Both the position numbers and the translations under genes were made by a program. From positions 44,267,917 through 44,331,916 of the forward strand of contig CM018043.1 in assembly GCA_008638375.1 (NCBI GenBank): DNA of 64,000 bases, written 5' to 3'. Positions 33,901-46,995 of this stretch are shown in pieces; the stretch's first letter is position 1, and each line of letters begins with the position of its first letter. The notes beneath the pieces are model-generated. The model did not search any database. It saw only the letters and a program-made list of their open reading frames with translations, and was not told the origin of the DNA. This stretch comes from Nyssa sinensis (taxonomy: Eukaryota > Streptophyta > Magnoliopsida > Cornales > Nyssaceae).

Positions 33901-36900
33901 TCACTGTTCAAACAACTCAGGGTACCTAACTCGGACCTCGGCCTCACGCTCCCACGTAGCCTCCTCAACCCCATGGTGGTTCCAACGAACCTTGACCAAA
34001 GGGATGGTCCTGCCTCGCAAAACCTGGTCCCTCGAGTCCAATATCTCTACGGGTCTCTGGTCATAGGAAGCGTCCCCCTCTAACTGAAGATCTACCCAGT
34101 CAAGTACATGTGAGGGGTCGGGATGGTACTTCCTCAGCATAGATACATGGAAGACGTCATGAACCCCTGATAGCTGTGGTGGTAAGGCTAGCTTATAAGC
34201 CACCTCACCAACTCTCCCAAGTATCTCAAAAGGACCTATGAATCGTGGCGATAGCTTCCCACCGCGCCCAAATCTCCTCAAACCTCGTCTGGGAGATACC
34301 TTGAGGAACACATGGTCCCCCACCTCAAATACCAAGGGCCGCCGCCTCCTATCTGCGTAACTCCTCTGGCGGCTCTGAGCTGTCAACAACCGCTGTCTGA
34401 TCACCTGTATCTTGTCCGTGGTCTCACGAACAATATCAGGTCCTAAGGCAGCTGTCTCTCCCACCTCAGTCCAACATACCGGGGAACGGCACGGCCTACC
34501 ATATAATGCCTCAAATGGTGCCATCTCTATGCTGGACTGGTAGCTGTTGTTGTAAGCAAACTCAACTAAGGCAAGGTGGTCCTCCCAGCTACCTCTAAAG
34601 TCCATGACGCAGGCCCTGAGCATATCCTCCAAGATCTGTATAGTGCGCTCTGACTGGCCATCTGTCTGTGGGTGGAAGGCAGTACTGAACTGCAGCTGGG
34701 TCCCTAAGGCTGTCTGGAAACTCTGCCAGAACCGTGCAGTGAAACGTGGGTCCCTGTCAGAAACTATGGATACCGGTACCCCATGTAGTCGTACTATCTC
34801 TCGAATGTACAACCTACAGAGGGCGTCTGATGAGTCAGTCACTCTGATCGGTAAGAAATGGGCGGACTTCGTCAGTCTGTCCACAATAACCCAAACCGCA
34901 TCATGGCCCCTAGGTGACCTCGGAAGACCCATCACGAAATCCATGGTAACGTGCTCCCACTTCCACTCGGCGACCGGTAGTGGCTGTAGCAAACCTCCAG
35001 GCCTCTGGTGCTCAGCCTTCACCTGCTGGCACGTGAGACACCTAGCCACAAACTGCGCCACATCTGCCTTCATCCCAGTCCACCAATACTGACGGCGCAG
35101 ATCATGATACATCTTGGTGCCCCCTGGGTGCACCGCCAAGCGTGAATGGTGGAAATCCCTAAGGACATCAGTCCTAAGAGACTCAGGAACGAAGACTCTA
35201 CCCCTGTACCTCAAGCCAAGATCAGAATGGACTGTCCATCCCTCAAATCCCTCGGGACTAGCAATCCGTGCCCTGATCTGCTCAGCCTCGGTATCCAGCA
35301 ACTGTGCCTCTATAACTCTGGTCAGAAGAGTAGGCTGTACACACAAGCTAAACAGGGTGGCGTGTCCCTCAGACTCGGTAAGCTCTAAGTCAAACTCCCC
35401 AATAACTCCCATCATCTCCCACTCTCTGATGGCTAGGCTGGCTAAGGTGCTGCTCGGTCTCCGACTGAGTGCATCAGCTACGACGTTGGCCTTCCCAGGA
35501 TGGTACTGAAGGTCAAAGTCGTAGTCCTCTAGGTACTCCATCCATCTCCTCTGTCGAAGGTTCAGATCCTTCTGTGTAAAGATATACCTGAGGCTCTTGT
35601 GGTCCGAGGACACCTCAAATCTCACCCCATATAAATAGTGTCGCCAGCTCTTAAGAGCAAAGATGACGGCAGCCAACTCTAGATCGTGGGTGGGGTAGTT
35701 CTTCTCATGGCTCTTCAGCTGGCGAGAACCATAAGCTACTACCCGGCCTTCCTGCATCAATACACATCCCAGTCCCTCTCGGGAAGCATCACAGTACACT
35801 GTATAGCCCAGGCCTCCCTCGGGGATAATCAGGACGGGAGCTGAAGTCAATCTCCTCTTCAGCTCCTGAAATGACTGCTCACAGTCGTCAGTCCACTGAA
35901 ATCTGACGCCCTTGCGCGTCAGTCGGGTCATCGGTGCAGCAAGTCGGGAAAATCCCTCTACAAAACGGCGGTAGTACCCTGCTAACCCCAAGAAACTCCG
36001 TATCTCAAATACGTTCCTCGGCCTCTCCCAGCTCATAACAGAGTCGACCTTCGAAGGGTCAACAGATACTCCACTCCCAGATACCACGTGACCCAAAAAC
36101 TGCACCTCCTGGAGCCAGAACTCGCACTTGGAGAGCTTGGCAAACAGCCTATGCTCTCTCAAGATCTGTAACACAGTACGTAAGTGGAAAGCATGCTCAT
36201 CCTCAGAAGGTGAGTAAATCAGAATATCGTCCACAAATACCACCACGAACTGATCTATGTACTGACCGAAGACACGGTGCATCAGATCCATGAATGCCGC
36301 TGGGGCATTCGTCACACCGAATGGCATCACTACAAACTCAAAGTGACCATAGCGAGTGCGGAAGGCTGTCTTCGCTATGTCCTCCTCTCGCACTCTCAAC
36401 TGATGATACCCAGACCGAAGATCAATCTTCGAGAAACATCTCGAACCTCTCAACTGATCAAACAAGTCATCGATCCTGGGTAACGGGTACTTGTTCTTGA
36501 TAGTCACCCGGTTCAGCCTCCGGTAGTCCACACATAACCGCAACGTCCCGTCCTTCTTCTTCGCAAAGAGTGCTGAGGCACCCCAAGGAGAAGTGCTAGG
36601 GCGGATGAACCCCTTACCCTGAAGGTCAGTCAGCTGCTCTCTCAGCTCTCTCAGCTCTGCTGGAGCCATGCGGTATGGTGGAATAGATATGGGTACAGTA
36701 CCGGGGATAAGCTCAATGGTAAACTCCACCTCCCGCCTCGGGGGTAAACTAGTCAAACTGTCGGGAAACACGTCAGGAAACTCCTCTACCACTGGTGGTA
36801 ATACAACCCCTGTAGCCTCACTATCCCCTGCAATCATACTAGCCAACATATAGCTATGGGCTCCCCAACTCCTAGAGTCGTACAAGGGTGGTACTAGGAA

Positions 36901-38838
36901 GTCCCCACGGTCCCCCGTGAAATAAAAACAGTCCCCCTCAGGGGTACACACTGTAACTCTCCCCCTGAAACAATCGATGCTAGCCCGGAAGGTAAACAGC
37001 CAATCCATACCCAAGATAATGTCGAAGCTAGTCATATCAAGCACAATAAAATCAAAGCAGAGAGTACGGTCAGCTATCTCAAGTGAACAGCCCCTACAAA
37101 TCCTGGTCAGTGTCACACTACCCCCAACCGGAGTATCAACCCGTAGCGGTGGATCTAACCGGTCTATAGTCAACCCCAATGTCATGGCAAATGCAGTGGA
37201 TATGAAAGAATGCGATGCACCAGAATCTATCAACACGCTAGCCCATGAACTGAACATAAGAAAGATACCTCGCACTACTGATGGTCCTGCAGTAGAAGCC
37301 TCTGGGGTAGTGACTGCGTATACCCTGCCCTGTACAGTCTGACCCTGTCTGCCTCCCCCTCTCTGCCCCTGCTGTCCTCCCCCTCTCGGGGCTGGGGCTC
37401 TAACACTCAAGGCTGAGGATGCCGGCTGATAGTAAGGTGCCGGGGGTCTATAGCCTGACTGCGTCTGGGGTAAAGGTACCTGGGCGGGCTGGAAATAATG
37501 GGACCTCGGTGCACTCTGGGAAGTCTGCCCCTGAGGACAGTGGGCCTTGACATGGCCCGGCTGATGACATGTATAGCACACTGGTGTGGCCCTCCAGGCC
37601 TGACTCTGAGACTGGGATGGGAGTGGTAGCTGGCTCGGTCCTGTCCCTGATCCCTGACTAGGATCTCTCTGTGGGCAATCAGCCATCCTGTGGCCAGGCT
37701 GTCCACACTGATAGCATGTGAGAGTCAACTGTGGTGCCCCTCCTCGAGGAGTAGTAGACATAGTGGGCTGGGGTGCTAAAAGCTGCATAGGTTTCTGGGA
37801 TGTAGATGGAGAAGAGGTACTGCCCCGGAACCTCTTCACCGGTCTCCTACCAGGATGAGCTGGGACGGTCACGGTAGGCTGAGCTGGTGTAAGTGCTAGT
37901 GCTGTGGCTGGCCTGGTCTGAGTCCGGGACTCCCTAATCCCTCTGAGAGCTGTCAACTCCCTCTCTACCCTCGTGGCCCTGATCACAGCCTCCTCGTAAG
38001 TGTCAATGATGTGACCCGCCAGTCTATCCCTGATAGAGGTCTTCAGCCCCTCTAGAAAATGATAAACTCTCAGCTCCTCCACCCCAACAATGTGCGGGGC
38101 AAACCTGCCCAATGCGGTAAACTGGGACTCATACTGCGTCACGGTCATGTCCCTCTGTAGTAAGGTCTCAAACTCTCTCCTGAACCCGACCCTAGCAGTC
38201 GCTGGAAAGTAGTGGTCATTGAACATGGCCACAAATGCATCCCACCCCTCTCCGAACCTGCTAATCCTGCCGGCAGATACCTTCCACCACTGGCTCGCTA
38301 GCCCTGTAAACTGGAAGGTGGCACATCGTATCCTCAGGTGTGGCTCAACAATCCCTAGTGAGTCCAGGATCCTCACAATCTGATCCAGCCACTCCTCGGC
38401 CACCAAAGGATCAGGCTGTCCTGCAATTGACGGTGGCCTCATACGCTGAAACGCCTTCATGACGAAGGTATCTCTGGTCTCCCCACCGGCCGCTCTGGCC
38501 GCGGCACCGGCAGCCCTGGCCTCGGCCTCAGCAGCCCTGGCCTCAGCATCAGTGGTCCGGGCATCCTGCATAGCACGGAAACACTCCTGTATAATGGTCG
38601 CCAAATCTCTGGCGCCAATAGTCTGCCCCACCTCCTCCACAGGGGCTGGAGCAACATCCTCCTCAGCTGTACTATGCTCAGGAATATCAGCTGGGGCAAC
38701 TACCTCCTCAACCACATCAGGAATAGGGGCAGCAGCTCTGGGTCTGCCACGACGAGGCTGGGCGGCACCTCGAGGCGCACCCCTACCCCTACCCCCTCTG
38801 GGTGGTCTGCCTCTCGTAGGAGCTCGTCTAGGAGGCAT
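33901..38838 (-). CDS. E1 Gag-Pol polyprotein (Ty3, Tekay/Del chromovirus)
   Basis: One frame encodes the particle protein and all enzymes for reverse transcription and integration. The frame is open from 38871 (1656 codons). I prefer the ATG at 38838 because the sequence from there (MPPR) and the preceding LVD are shared with E2, while the upstream codons are not. In 1656-residue numbering: gag core about 150-290; zinc knuckles C386-C389-H394-C399 and C432-C435-H440-C445; protease DSG 549-551; RT with FVDD 879-882; RNase H with D1028, E1065, D1090, D1133; integrase zinc site H1242, H1248, C1278, C1281 and catalytic D1311, D1372, E1408 (35-residue spacing); GPF module at 1546; chromodomain-like end about 1606-1656. 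All key residues are present, so it could be active. Antisense frames within it are shadows. Confidence 0.96.
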   Translation of the reverse strand: MPPRRAPTRGRPPRGGRGRGAPRGAAQPRRGRPRAAAPIPDVVEEVVAPADIPEHSTAEEDVAPAPVEEVGQTIGARDLATIIQECFRAMQDARTTDAEARAAEAEARAAGAAARAAGGETRDTFVMKAFQRMRPPSIAGQPDPLVAEEWLDQIVRILDSLGIVEPHLRIRCATFQFTGLASQWWKVSAGRISRFGEGWDAFVAMFNDHYFPATARVGFRREFETLLQRDMTVTQYESQFTALGRFAPHIVGVEELRVYHFLEGLKTSIRDRLAGHIIDTYEEAVIRATRVERELTALRGIRESRTQTRPATALALTPAQPTVTVPAHPGRRPVKRFRGSTSSPSTSQKPMQLLAPQPTMSTTPRGGAPQLTLTCYQCGQPGHRMADCPQRDPSQGSGTGPSQLPLPSQSQSQAWRATPVCYTCHQPGHVKAHCPQGQTSQSAPRSHYFQPAQVPLPQTQSGYRPPAPYYQPASSALSVRAPAPRGGGQQGQRGGGRQGQTVQGRVYAVTTPEASTAGPSVVRGIFLMFSSWASVLIDSGASHSFISTAFAMTLGLTIDRLDPPLRVDTPVGGSVTLTRICRGCSLEIADRTLCFDFIVLDMTSFDIILGMDWLFTFRASIDCFRGRVTVCTPEGDCFYFTGDRGDFLVPPLYDSRSWGAHSYMLASMIAGDSEATGVVLPPVVEEFPDVFPDSLTSLPPRREVEFTIELIPGTVPISIPPYRMAPAELRELREQLTDLQGKGFIRPSTSPWGASALFAKKKDGTLRLCVDYRRLNRVTIKNKYPLPRIDDLFDQLRGSRCFSKIDLRSGYHQLRVREEDIAKTAFRTRYGHFEFVVMPFGVTNAPAAFMDLMHRVFGQYIDQFVVVFVDDILIYSPSEDEHAFHLRTVLQILREHRLFAKLSKCEFWLQEVQFLGHVVSGSGVSVDPSKVDSVMSWERPRNVFEIRSFLGLAGYYRRFVEGFSRLAAPMTRLTRKGVRFQWTDDCEQSFQELKRRLTSAPVLIIPEGGLGYTVYCDASREGLGCVLMQEGRVVAYGSRQLKSHEKNYPTHDLELAAVIFALKSWRHYLYGVRFEVSSDHKSLRYIFTQKDLNLRQRRWMEYLEDYDFDLQYHPGKANVVADALSRRPSSTLASLAIREWEMMGVIGEFDLELTESEGHATLFSLCVQPTLLTRVIEAQLLDTEAEQIRARIASPEGFEGWTVHSDLGLRYRGRVFVPESLRTDVLRDFHHSRLAVHPGGTKMYHDLRRQYWWTGMKADVAQFVARCLTCQQVKAEHQRPGGLLQPLPVAEWKWEHVTMDFVMGLPRSPRGHDAVWVIVDRLTKSAHFLPIRVTDSSDALCRLYIREIVRLHGVPVSIVSDRDPRFTARFWQSFQTALGTQLQFSTAFHPQTDGQSERTIQILEDMLRACVMDFRGSWEDHLALVEFAYNNSYQSSIEMAPFEALYGRPCRSPVCWTEVGETAALGPDIVRETTDKIQVIRQRLLTAQSRQRSYADRRRRPLVFEVGDHVFLKVSPRRGLRRFGRGGKLSPRFIGPFEILGRVGEVAYKLALPPQLSGVHDVFHVSMLRKYHPDPSHVLDWVDLQLEGDASYDQRPVEILDSRDQVLRGRTIPLVKVRWNHHGVEEATWEREAEVRVRYPELFEQ

Positions 38839-39032
38839 ATCTACAAGTTCAAAAGAAAGCTTTAGTATCACTTCTTCACGTAATCACAATAAGGCATGCA
38901 TTAGGACACATAATCACGTAGCACATAAGATCCTATCACATGCTACTAACAGTTCACACTAAGTCTCATTCTCTTCTCTAGGGTCTCATGGTGTTAAACA
39001 ACACCCCACAGTCTCTAGGTATTCGAACCTAT
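38839..39032 (-). other. E1 5' leader
   Basis: A short leader of about 190 bp between primer site and gag. It has no frame of note. It is well matched by 41952-42053 of E2 and is much shorter than the E2 leader. Confidence 0.7.
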
Positions 39033-39044
39033 GCTCTGATACCA
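39033..39044 (-). promoter_or_regulatory. E1 primer binding site (tRNA-iMet)
   Basis: TGGTATCAGAGC on the minus strand, three bases (ACG) inside the 5' LTR. It is complementary to the 3' end of plant initiator tRNA-Met. Confidence 0.92.
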
Positions 39045-39047
39045 CGT

Positions 39048-41946
39048 TGTCACGCCCCGAATTTCCCACGAACCCGGGGCGCGAGTAACGAGACAGAAAG
39101 TAAAATAATTAAAAGGACAAAAGTAATTAAATTCAATAAACATGCGTCCATCATCATCCATACACAAAATAACATAAGATACATCGTTCAGGAGTCATTC
39201 GGGCTTAAGCCCTTACATTTCAATACACAAGTCTCATGGACAAAATATAACAAGTGTTTTCCCTTATCAAAGCATCACTGGGTCTCAAGCAGCTGGGGGG
39301 TCCTCATCTGAAAAATGTTGCCCACGAATGGGTCAGCTCAACTGCTGGTATGATGAAGTACTAATGCCAGAAATAAAGCTAAGGCGTGGCATGTGCAAAG
39401 TGTACATTTATTTCTAAATGACATTCTAGCATCGCAGTAGTATATATGAATAGTATGCGTGACACACCCATGCACAACTCTATGCCACACCCATGTCTCG
39501 TTTACGGGTACTCCCCGATGGCTACGGAGTACCAATGCAATGGCCAATTTTGGGTTTTTCACCACAGGATCTACACCCTCATAATGCAAAGCACCACGTG
39601 CTTACCCACGCCATGTTCTCAAAGGATTCATCATATGCCGATATGCCAATGCAATCTCAATGATACATGGTTTCCACAATATAGCATGCTCGAGACAATA
39701 ATACATAAATCACCAGCCGATTTCCACATGCAAGCATACCTCGTAGAAATTAACATATACCCACGTTATGAGTCACATTCATCATTCACTAAACATTCAT
39801 AAAGCACAAGTAACATGTAAGCATGTGAACAACCAATTCCAAATAAACAGGTAAACGCATTACAGATAAACACATACAGCATTCAGTCATTCACAATTAT
39901 TCCTAACTTAACTTCATTTCTAACACTAGCAAAACACCATACCTGATGGGTCGGTATCAACCCTAGAAGATCGTGAACTATATGTAACTGAATAGACGGA
40001 TGAAAATGTAAGAGATCAGATCGCCTCCTCCTGTCCTGTCAGTGTCCCTAAAAGTAGAAATTACAACTCAGTCCATTGTTGTTTGAATGTATGCTATTCA
40101 TCAAATTTTATGTCTTTAAATTCATGGGTTTCTATTCTGCTAAATTGAACCCTACCATTGGTTTTTAGAGCGTTTAAGAAAGTAAGTCTAGGCTTTCGTA
40201 GAACTCAATTCGGACACCGGGGTTCAAAAGGGCAAAATAGTCATTTTGCACTTTACATGTGTCCTTACATTTCGTGACCTCTTTTCACCAATCGGACTTC
40301 ACGGTTGAGTCCGGAATGTTCGAGATAATAAAATTCCACTATTTGTTTACCTAATTCGGAGTTCGTTTGACCGTGTTTCAATCTAGGGGCATTTTGGTAA
40401 TTTTAAGGGTTACCACGGGTATTTTATTTTTCGGGACCCCGTCTCGTAAAACGGACCTCACCATTGGTCTCGGAATAGTCGAGATAGTCAAAATACACCT
40501 ATGACTTGTCTCATTTGGACTCCGGGATGTTTTTGAATATTTAATTAATTAAATTAATTTAATTAAATAATTAATTAATTAATTTAATTAATATTTTATT
40601 AATAATTTAATCAGGTGGGTCAAAGTGTAATTTCTAACAGTTGGGGGGGTCAATTCGTAATTTCTGAAAGTTCAGGTTAAGGTTCAAATTTAAAAGGTTC
40701 AAATCCAAAGGTTTAAATCCTAAAGGTTCAAATTCATTTAATTTAAAACAAGGGCTGACACGTGGCAGGGGCAGACCGGCCCGAGCCCGACCCGACCCGA
40801 ACCGACCCGACCCAAACCCGGAACAGTTCCCTTCTTCCCCCCGTTTTTCCGGCGAACCTCCGGTAGGGTTCCGGCGTCTTCTCCGGCGCCGGTGACCCTT
40901 TTCCGGCGAGATTTCTTCAACTTTTTAATACGGTTTTCTTCGGTTTTTCTAGGGGATTACGCATCCCGAGTTGGTTTTCCCTTTCATCACTCGGAACCCC
41001 TCGAAATGACCAGAACCGTAGCTCCGGCCACCCCAAACCCAGATTCCGGCGAGCTGGTTTTTCTAGTTTTCTAGCTCGATTTTTCCACCGTTTTGACTCC
41101 ATTTTGACTCTAGGGTTTTCTGCAACTTACCCCAACAATTCCCCATCATTCAAACATGGATTTAGCGCCTAAAATACCAAAACCCGAGACTCACTCCAGA
41201 CCTGCAACTCCAAAGTTCTCCCCCATTTCTCAACCATTTCTTCTCATTCTTTTTGCAAATTAATCCCTACATTATGCTCTCTAAAACCCTATAATTCAAA
41301 TCAATTAAAATGCTTTTAAAAAAATTGAAACAGAAGGAACCACTTACAATTTTCTTGGCCGTTTCTCTCTCTAGCCGTGCCCACCTCCACCTTTCTGGTT
41401 CCTCCTCGAGCCTCCTCTCCTTCTTCACAGTCTAGAACCCTCTCTCTCTCTCTGTTTCTCTCTTCTTTCTCTTTCTTTCCTTCTCTTTTCTTCTCACCCG
41501 AGACCCTCTCTTTATTTTCTTCACTCTCTCTCTCTATATCTCTCCCTCTCTGCCCAAGACCAACCACCCTCTGCCCACTTCTGCACTCTCCCACTCCCTG
41601 AATCCCACTCACACACACAACCTCACCCATACCCCTTTGAGTGTGTAACACTCAAAGTCACACACACACACACACACACACACGGTTACACACACCTACA
41701 CACACTGTTCTACACCCATTTATATATACATATACACACATATAATCACACATTTATATATATACACTCATATAATTCTTACACATTTTATACATACATA
41801 CAATTAATAAAAAAAAGAATTTTAATTTCCCATACACATATATCCAATATTAATAATAATAATAATGATAATAATAATAATAAAATTAATTAATTAACAA
41901 TTGCAAGAATAATAATAAAAAAAATTTTTTTTTCCATGTTATAACA
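39048..41946 (-). mobile_element. E1 5' LTR (2899 bp), promoter LTR
   Basis: It is identical to the 3' LTR as far as I could compare, with one more CA unit (25 versus 23 bases near 41660). It supplies the promoter for E1. G-box cores CACGTG occur at 40759-40764 and 39595-39600. I could not place the TATA box or transcription start with confidence. Confidence 0.95.
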
Positions 41947-42053
41947 CGAAATCCTATCGCATGCTACAAACAGTTCGCACTAGGTCTCATTCTCTTCTCT
42001 AGGGTCTCATGGTGTTCAACAACACCCCACGGTCTCTAGGTATTAGAACCTAA

Positions 42054-42065
42054 GCTCTGATACCA
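42054..42065 (-). promoter_or_regulatory. E2 primer binding site (tRNA-iMet)
   Basis: TGGTATCAGAGC on the minus strand with the ACG spacer, as in E1. Confidence 0.9.
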
Positions 42066-42068
42066 CGT

Positions 42069-44769
42069 TGTCACGCCCCGAATTCCAGCGAACCCAAGGC
42101 GCGAGTAACGAGACAAGAAGAAATAAAATGATAAAGAAATAAAAGATAATTAAGGACAATCACATACATTCTACATACTGTTCTGATACATTACATAGGG
42201 TCTGCTCCATTTGTTCACAACATACAAAATAAGAAACAGTTTCAGACTTATGCCCTTATACAATATCAAATGCGCCCCTCGGGCCAAACATAATCCCTAA
42301 TCAAATCATCTCCACGTCTCGCACAGCTGGAGCATCATCTGAAATGTTTGCCCCACTAAAGGGGTCAGCTCAACATGCTGGTACAATATAATGTTAATGC
42401 AAGTAACAAAACTAAGGGCGTGGCATGTGCAAGTGTACAGTTATTTCTATATGGCATTCAATATCATTATGGCAGTATATGAACAGTATACAGTATATGA
42501 GTCGTATGCGTGACACACCCATGCAACTCTATGCCCACCCATGTCTCATGATACGGTCCTTCCCCGCTGGCATGAGTACCGCCACGTATGTCTCGCTTCA
42601 CGGTCCGGAACCCGTCAGGCAGGCGAGTACCTATTGGCCGATTTTGGGTTTTTCACCACAGGATCTGCACCCTCATAATGCATAGCACCACGTGCTCAAC
42701 TCACGCCATGCACAAAGAACCACACTATGCCAAGATGCTTTGATTCATTCATGCCACAATATAATCTCAATGATGCATCTCATTCATACATGAAGCATGC
42801 TTTCAATCACATATCTCATAATCTCAATAGTTCTCAAGGAATATAATTTACACACAATATACTAACACATGTAATATACGCACAATCATCATTTATATTA
42901 TCACCCAACTTACAGCAAGATAACATGAAGCACATAAGCATGTGAACAATCAAGGCAGCAGAACAAATATTCCTAATCTCAATTCTATTTCTTACTTAGC
43001 ACAATATATCGTACCTAATAATCGACCTCAACTCAGGAAGGTGTACTCGTAGTATAGTAGGATCACTGTGAGAATACCGAAGGTCAGATCACCTTCTCCT
43101 TGCCCTTTCGTGTCCCTAAAACCATAACATGTGACTCAGTTCATTTGTTTCCTGAATGATGTTATTCAACAAATTTTAGGTCTTTATTTTATAAGTTTCT
43201 ATTTTGCTAAATTAAACCCTACTATTGAGTCCGGAACGTCGAAGAAAATAAGTTTAGGTTCCCGTGGAATTCAATTCGGACATCTAGGTTCAAAAGGGTA
43301 AAATAGTCATTTTGTACTCTTCACGGGTCCTTACATTTCGAGACCCCTCTTCACAAATTGGACTCCACGGTTGAGTCCGGAATGCTCGAGATAATAAGGT
43401 TTCACTATTTGTTTACTTAATTTGGAGTTCATTTGACTGTGTTTCAATTCAAAGGCATTTTAGTAATTTTAAAGGTTACTACGGGTCTTTTATTTTTTGG
43501 GATCCCGTCTCGTAAAACGGACCTCACCATTAGCTTCAGAATGGTCGAGATAGTCAAAATACACTAATGACTTGTCTCATTTGGACCCCGAGTTATTTTA
43601 GAATATTTAAATAATTAAATTAATTAAATTAATTAATTAATTTAATTATTATTTTATTAATATTTAAATCAGGTGGGTCAAATCATAATAACTAATAGTT
43701 TTAGGGGTCAAAGTGTAATTATTTAAATTTTTTGGGTCAAAGTGCAATTTCCAAAAAAAGTACAGGGTAAATTTGTAAATATCAAAAAGTTCAGGGGTAC
43801 TTTTGTAATTGTGAAAACTCTTATTCCCTATTCAGATAACCAAACAGGGGTTAACCTAAAACAGGGATAGGATATCCCTGTTCCTGTTCAATTTCAATTT
43901 TTAATTTCTTACACCCGTAGCCAAACAGCCTCAATTCAGTTTTTAATTTAAAACATGGAAGTGACACGTGGCAGGGGCGGGTCGCCCACGCCCGAACCGA
44001 ACCCGGATCCGGACCCGAACAGTCTTCTTCTCCCCCCGTTTTTTTGGCGAGCCTCCAGTCGCCTTCTTCGGCGCCGGTGGCCGGAATTTGCAGAAAATCA
44101 AGTTTTTAAACTTGATTTTCTTGGTGTTTTCAAACCCTCTTTCGATTCCAAACCATCCCAAAGTAATTTTTTGGACATTTTAACACTGTTTTGAAGCTCC
44201 CAATTGCAATGAAAAGCCTAGACTTCTCCCCCTATGGCCGTGACCCATAATCCCTCTTTTCTCTCTCGTTCCTTCACCATTTCAAGTGATTCTTTTTGCA
44301 AAATTACCCACTATTCACATGCAACAAAACCCAAGGATTAAATCTAGACAAAATGGTACAAAACAGGTTGGATATTTGAGAAATTTTTTCTAGAGAGAGA
44401 AAGCTTACGGTTATGGCTTCTACCCCCTGTGATGGTGCTTCTCTCCTCTTGCTTTGCCTCTGTCCTCCCCTTTGGCCTCCTTAGCTTCCCTCCTTCTACT
44501 TCCCTTTCAGAAATCAGAGTATACACACCACTCTCTCTCTATTCTCTTTCACTTTCTCTCTCTCTATATCTCTCTCTCTCTTCTCTAATTCACACGACAG
44601 GTCTGCCCCTCTCTCAGCCCTCACCACACACATATACACAGACCTCACCACACACCTTCAACCACTCCTTTTACACACTCCATGCCCCCTCCCACACTTG
44701 TTTGAGTGTGTTACACTCAAACTCACACACACACACAACCGGGTACACACACAGTGCACTGTGCACTGT

Positions 44770-44801
<32 letters not shown>

Positions 44802-44917
44802 CATAAATATATATATATTCTCCAAATCAGCTTTTTTAAATATGTATATAATATATATATACATGCACATGTGGCATACACACATAATTATACACATACA
44901 ATACACACATTACATTC

Positions 44918-44994
<77 letters not shown>

Positions 44995-45043
44995 TAAATA
45001 ACCATGGAAATTTTATATATAAAAAAATTTTTGAGTTATTACA
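42069..45043 (-). mobile_element. E2 5' LTR (2975 bp)
   Basis: It is the partner of 23254-26219. Differences are scattered through it, such as GGTCTGCTCC versus GGTCTGGTCC near 42200, and AGTTTCAGACTT versus AGCCTCGAGCTT. The AAT run at 44921-44990 has about 23 units against about 8 in the partner. G-box at 43965-43970. Confidence 0.92.
44921..44990. repeat. AAT/TAA microsatellite, about 23 units
   Basis: A pure triplet run in the E2 5' LTR, far longer than the same run in its partner LTR (about 26128-26151). It causes the long poly-N and poly-I/L frames here. Confidence 0.95.
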
Positions 45044-45048
45044 GGTAC

Positions 45049-46669
45049 GTATAAGAGTACAACTTGGCAATAAAAGGAATAAACATGGCTTGGAATACCA
45101 CATGTAGAGATATGAGTTTTACTTACCTTATAAGTGCATTCTAGTTCAGTATTTTGTAACTTTTTCTTTTCCCTTTGAGTTCCCTATATGTCAGTAAACA
45201 CGTCTCAGTTTAATGCTATTCATCAAATTTTATATCTGATTACTATAAGTATCTCTTTTGCTAAATTAGACTCTATTATTAAGTCCAAAACGTCGAAGAA
45301 AGTCGGTTTAGGCATTCACGATTTTCTATTTGGGTTCGGGCATCACTAGGGGAATTATGGTCATTTGGCATTTCTACGGGACTTTATTTTTTGGGACCCC
45401 ATCTTGTAAAACGGACCCTTCCATTGGCTTTAGAATATCCGTGGTAATAAGAAAACACTACTCATTTGCTATTTTTGGGCTTCGAATTAATTTACAATAT
45501 TTACCTCTATTTAATTAATTTATTTAATTACAATATATATATATATATATTTTTTAAGTGGGATTGGATCACATGTGCCCAAATGGCACAGTGGTTTGCA
45601 TCTCAGGGGTAAGAACCCCACTTGTCCTTTGGTCTCGGTTTCAATTCGTGGGGCAGCAGCCCCCCCGTATTTTTTCTTTAATTCCCTAAGACAAATGATG
45701 GATAAGCCCTTAAATCAGGGATAGGCTATCCCAGCCTCCCTCAGTTTATCAAATCTCCATTCCATAACCCTGAAACCAAACAGCCCGTATATAGCATATA
45801 TAAATATATATATATATTTAAAACGGTATAACCAAAACGATGTAGCTTAGATGGAACACCTTTCAACATGACACCGTTTCGATGTCATTATTCATCATCT
45901 TCTCCAGTAGGTTTCCAGCATCCCTTCCGACACTGGTAACTTTTTTCGATCGATTTTTCAGACCAAACCAATAAGGTTCAATCCTATTTTTCCCAAGGGT
46001 TTCATATCTAATCTCCATTTTTGGAGTAGCCTTATGTAGCTTCACGAATGGGGGTTTACAGTTGGGTCTTCGGTGAGACTCGACTTTCCGGCCACATTCA
46101 TTTTCTTAGGTTTGTGACTTCTAAATCACTTTCTAAGCCCCAAATCACCCTAATTCATCCTTTACACGAGTTTATAACACTTCTATATTGTAAAACCAAG
46201 TTTTCATGCATAAATATCTAAAAATCTGATTATCATTTCAACCCTGTAACTACATAAATCTCTGTCATTTCTGAACCTTTTCTTTCCATTATTTTTGCAA
46301 ATTAACCCTAGTTCCATGCTTATTAAGGCCCTATCATTAAACCTAGCTTTCATGCTTTAAAAATTAAAAACAGAACTGAAGTTGCATCTACCTCAGTTAG
46401 GGTTTACTCGTAGTATCTCATCCTTGTCTCTCCTTGGCTTTTCTTCTGAGCTTCAGAAATCACCCTCCTTAGCCTTAGTTTCTTTCCTTGTGTTCTGAAT
46501 TTCCTGATAACCCTCACCCATATATATAGCCAACAACTCATTGCCCCTCTCTCTCTTTTTCTTTTTTCCCTTCTCTTTCTTCCCCTTTCCTTGACTTTTC
46601 TTGCTGTTCTTCCTGCTTCTTTTTTTTTTTCTTTAACCTCAAGCAATTTATTGGTCGAGGATATTTATA

Positions 46670-46711
<42 letters not shown>

Positions 46712-46962
46712 TATCATTTCTTTCCTCCAATGTCGGTAGCCCTTCACTGCCCCCAACAAATCTTCAGCACACACTGATTTCACACATTACATGCATAGTG
46801 CATGGTAGTCATATGTATATATATATATATATATATTTTATACATAATTTTATATATACTTGTATATACACATTATATACACTTTCATATATATATATAT
46901 ATATATACATACATATATATATACAGGTATATATATACACATATATATACTTAATATTTTAT

Positions 46963-46995
<33 letters not shown>

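Larger units (their letters stand above)
30939..41946 (-). mobile_element. E1: intact Tekay/Del-type Ty3 chromovirus (11,008 bp)
   Basis: It has two 2.9-kb LTRs, PBS, PPT, one open gag-pol frame and a perfect target duplication CGAAA (30934-30938 and 41947-41951). The LTRs (2897 and 2899 bp) appear identical apart from one CA unit, and every short frame in one has an identical partner 8109 bp away in the other. This indicates a very recent insertion. It sits in the 5' leader of E2 in the same orientation. The domain order PR-RT-RH-IN and the C-terminal chromodomain-like block place it in the Tekay lineage of chromoviruses. Confidence 0.96.
23254..45043 (-). mobile_element. E2: defective Tekay-type Ty3 element carrying nested E1
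   Basis: The flanks are the perfect duplication GGTAC (23249-23253 and 45044-45048) inside the family B LTR. It has two LTRs (23254-26219 and 42069-45043), a PPT at 26220-26232 and a PBS at 42054-42065. Without E1 the interior is only about 4.8 kb. It keeps a broken gag, a mutated protease and the C-terminal half of integrase, but lacks RT and RNase H. The LTRs show many substitutions, a 24-bp insertion and microsatellite differences, so E2 is clearly older than E1. Confidence 0.92.

Noticed and set aside
34604..38962. Plus-strand frames of 60-167 codons opposite the E1 polyprotein
   Set aside because: They are antisense shadows of a long GC-richer coding frame with no recognisable domain.
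45575..45660. A true tRNA gene in the family B LTR
   Set aside because: The T stem pairs poorly, the anticodon arm is irregular and the A-to-B spacing is longer than in most tRNAs. It is described as tRNA-like only.
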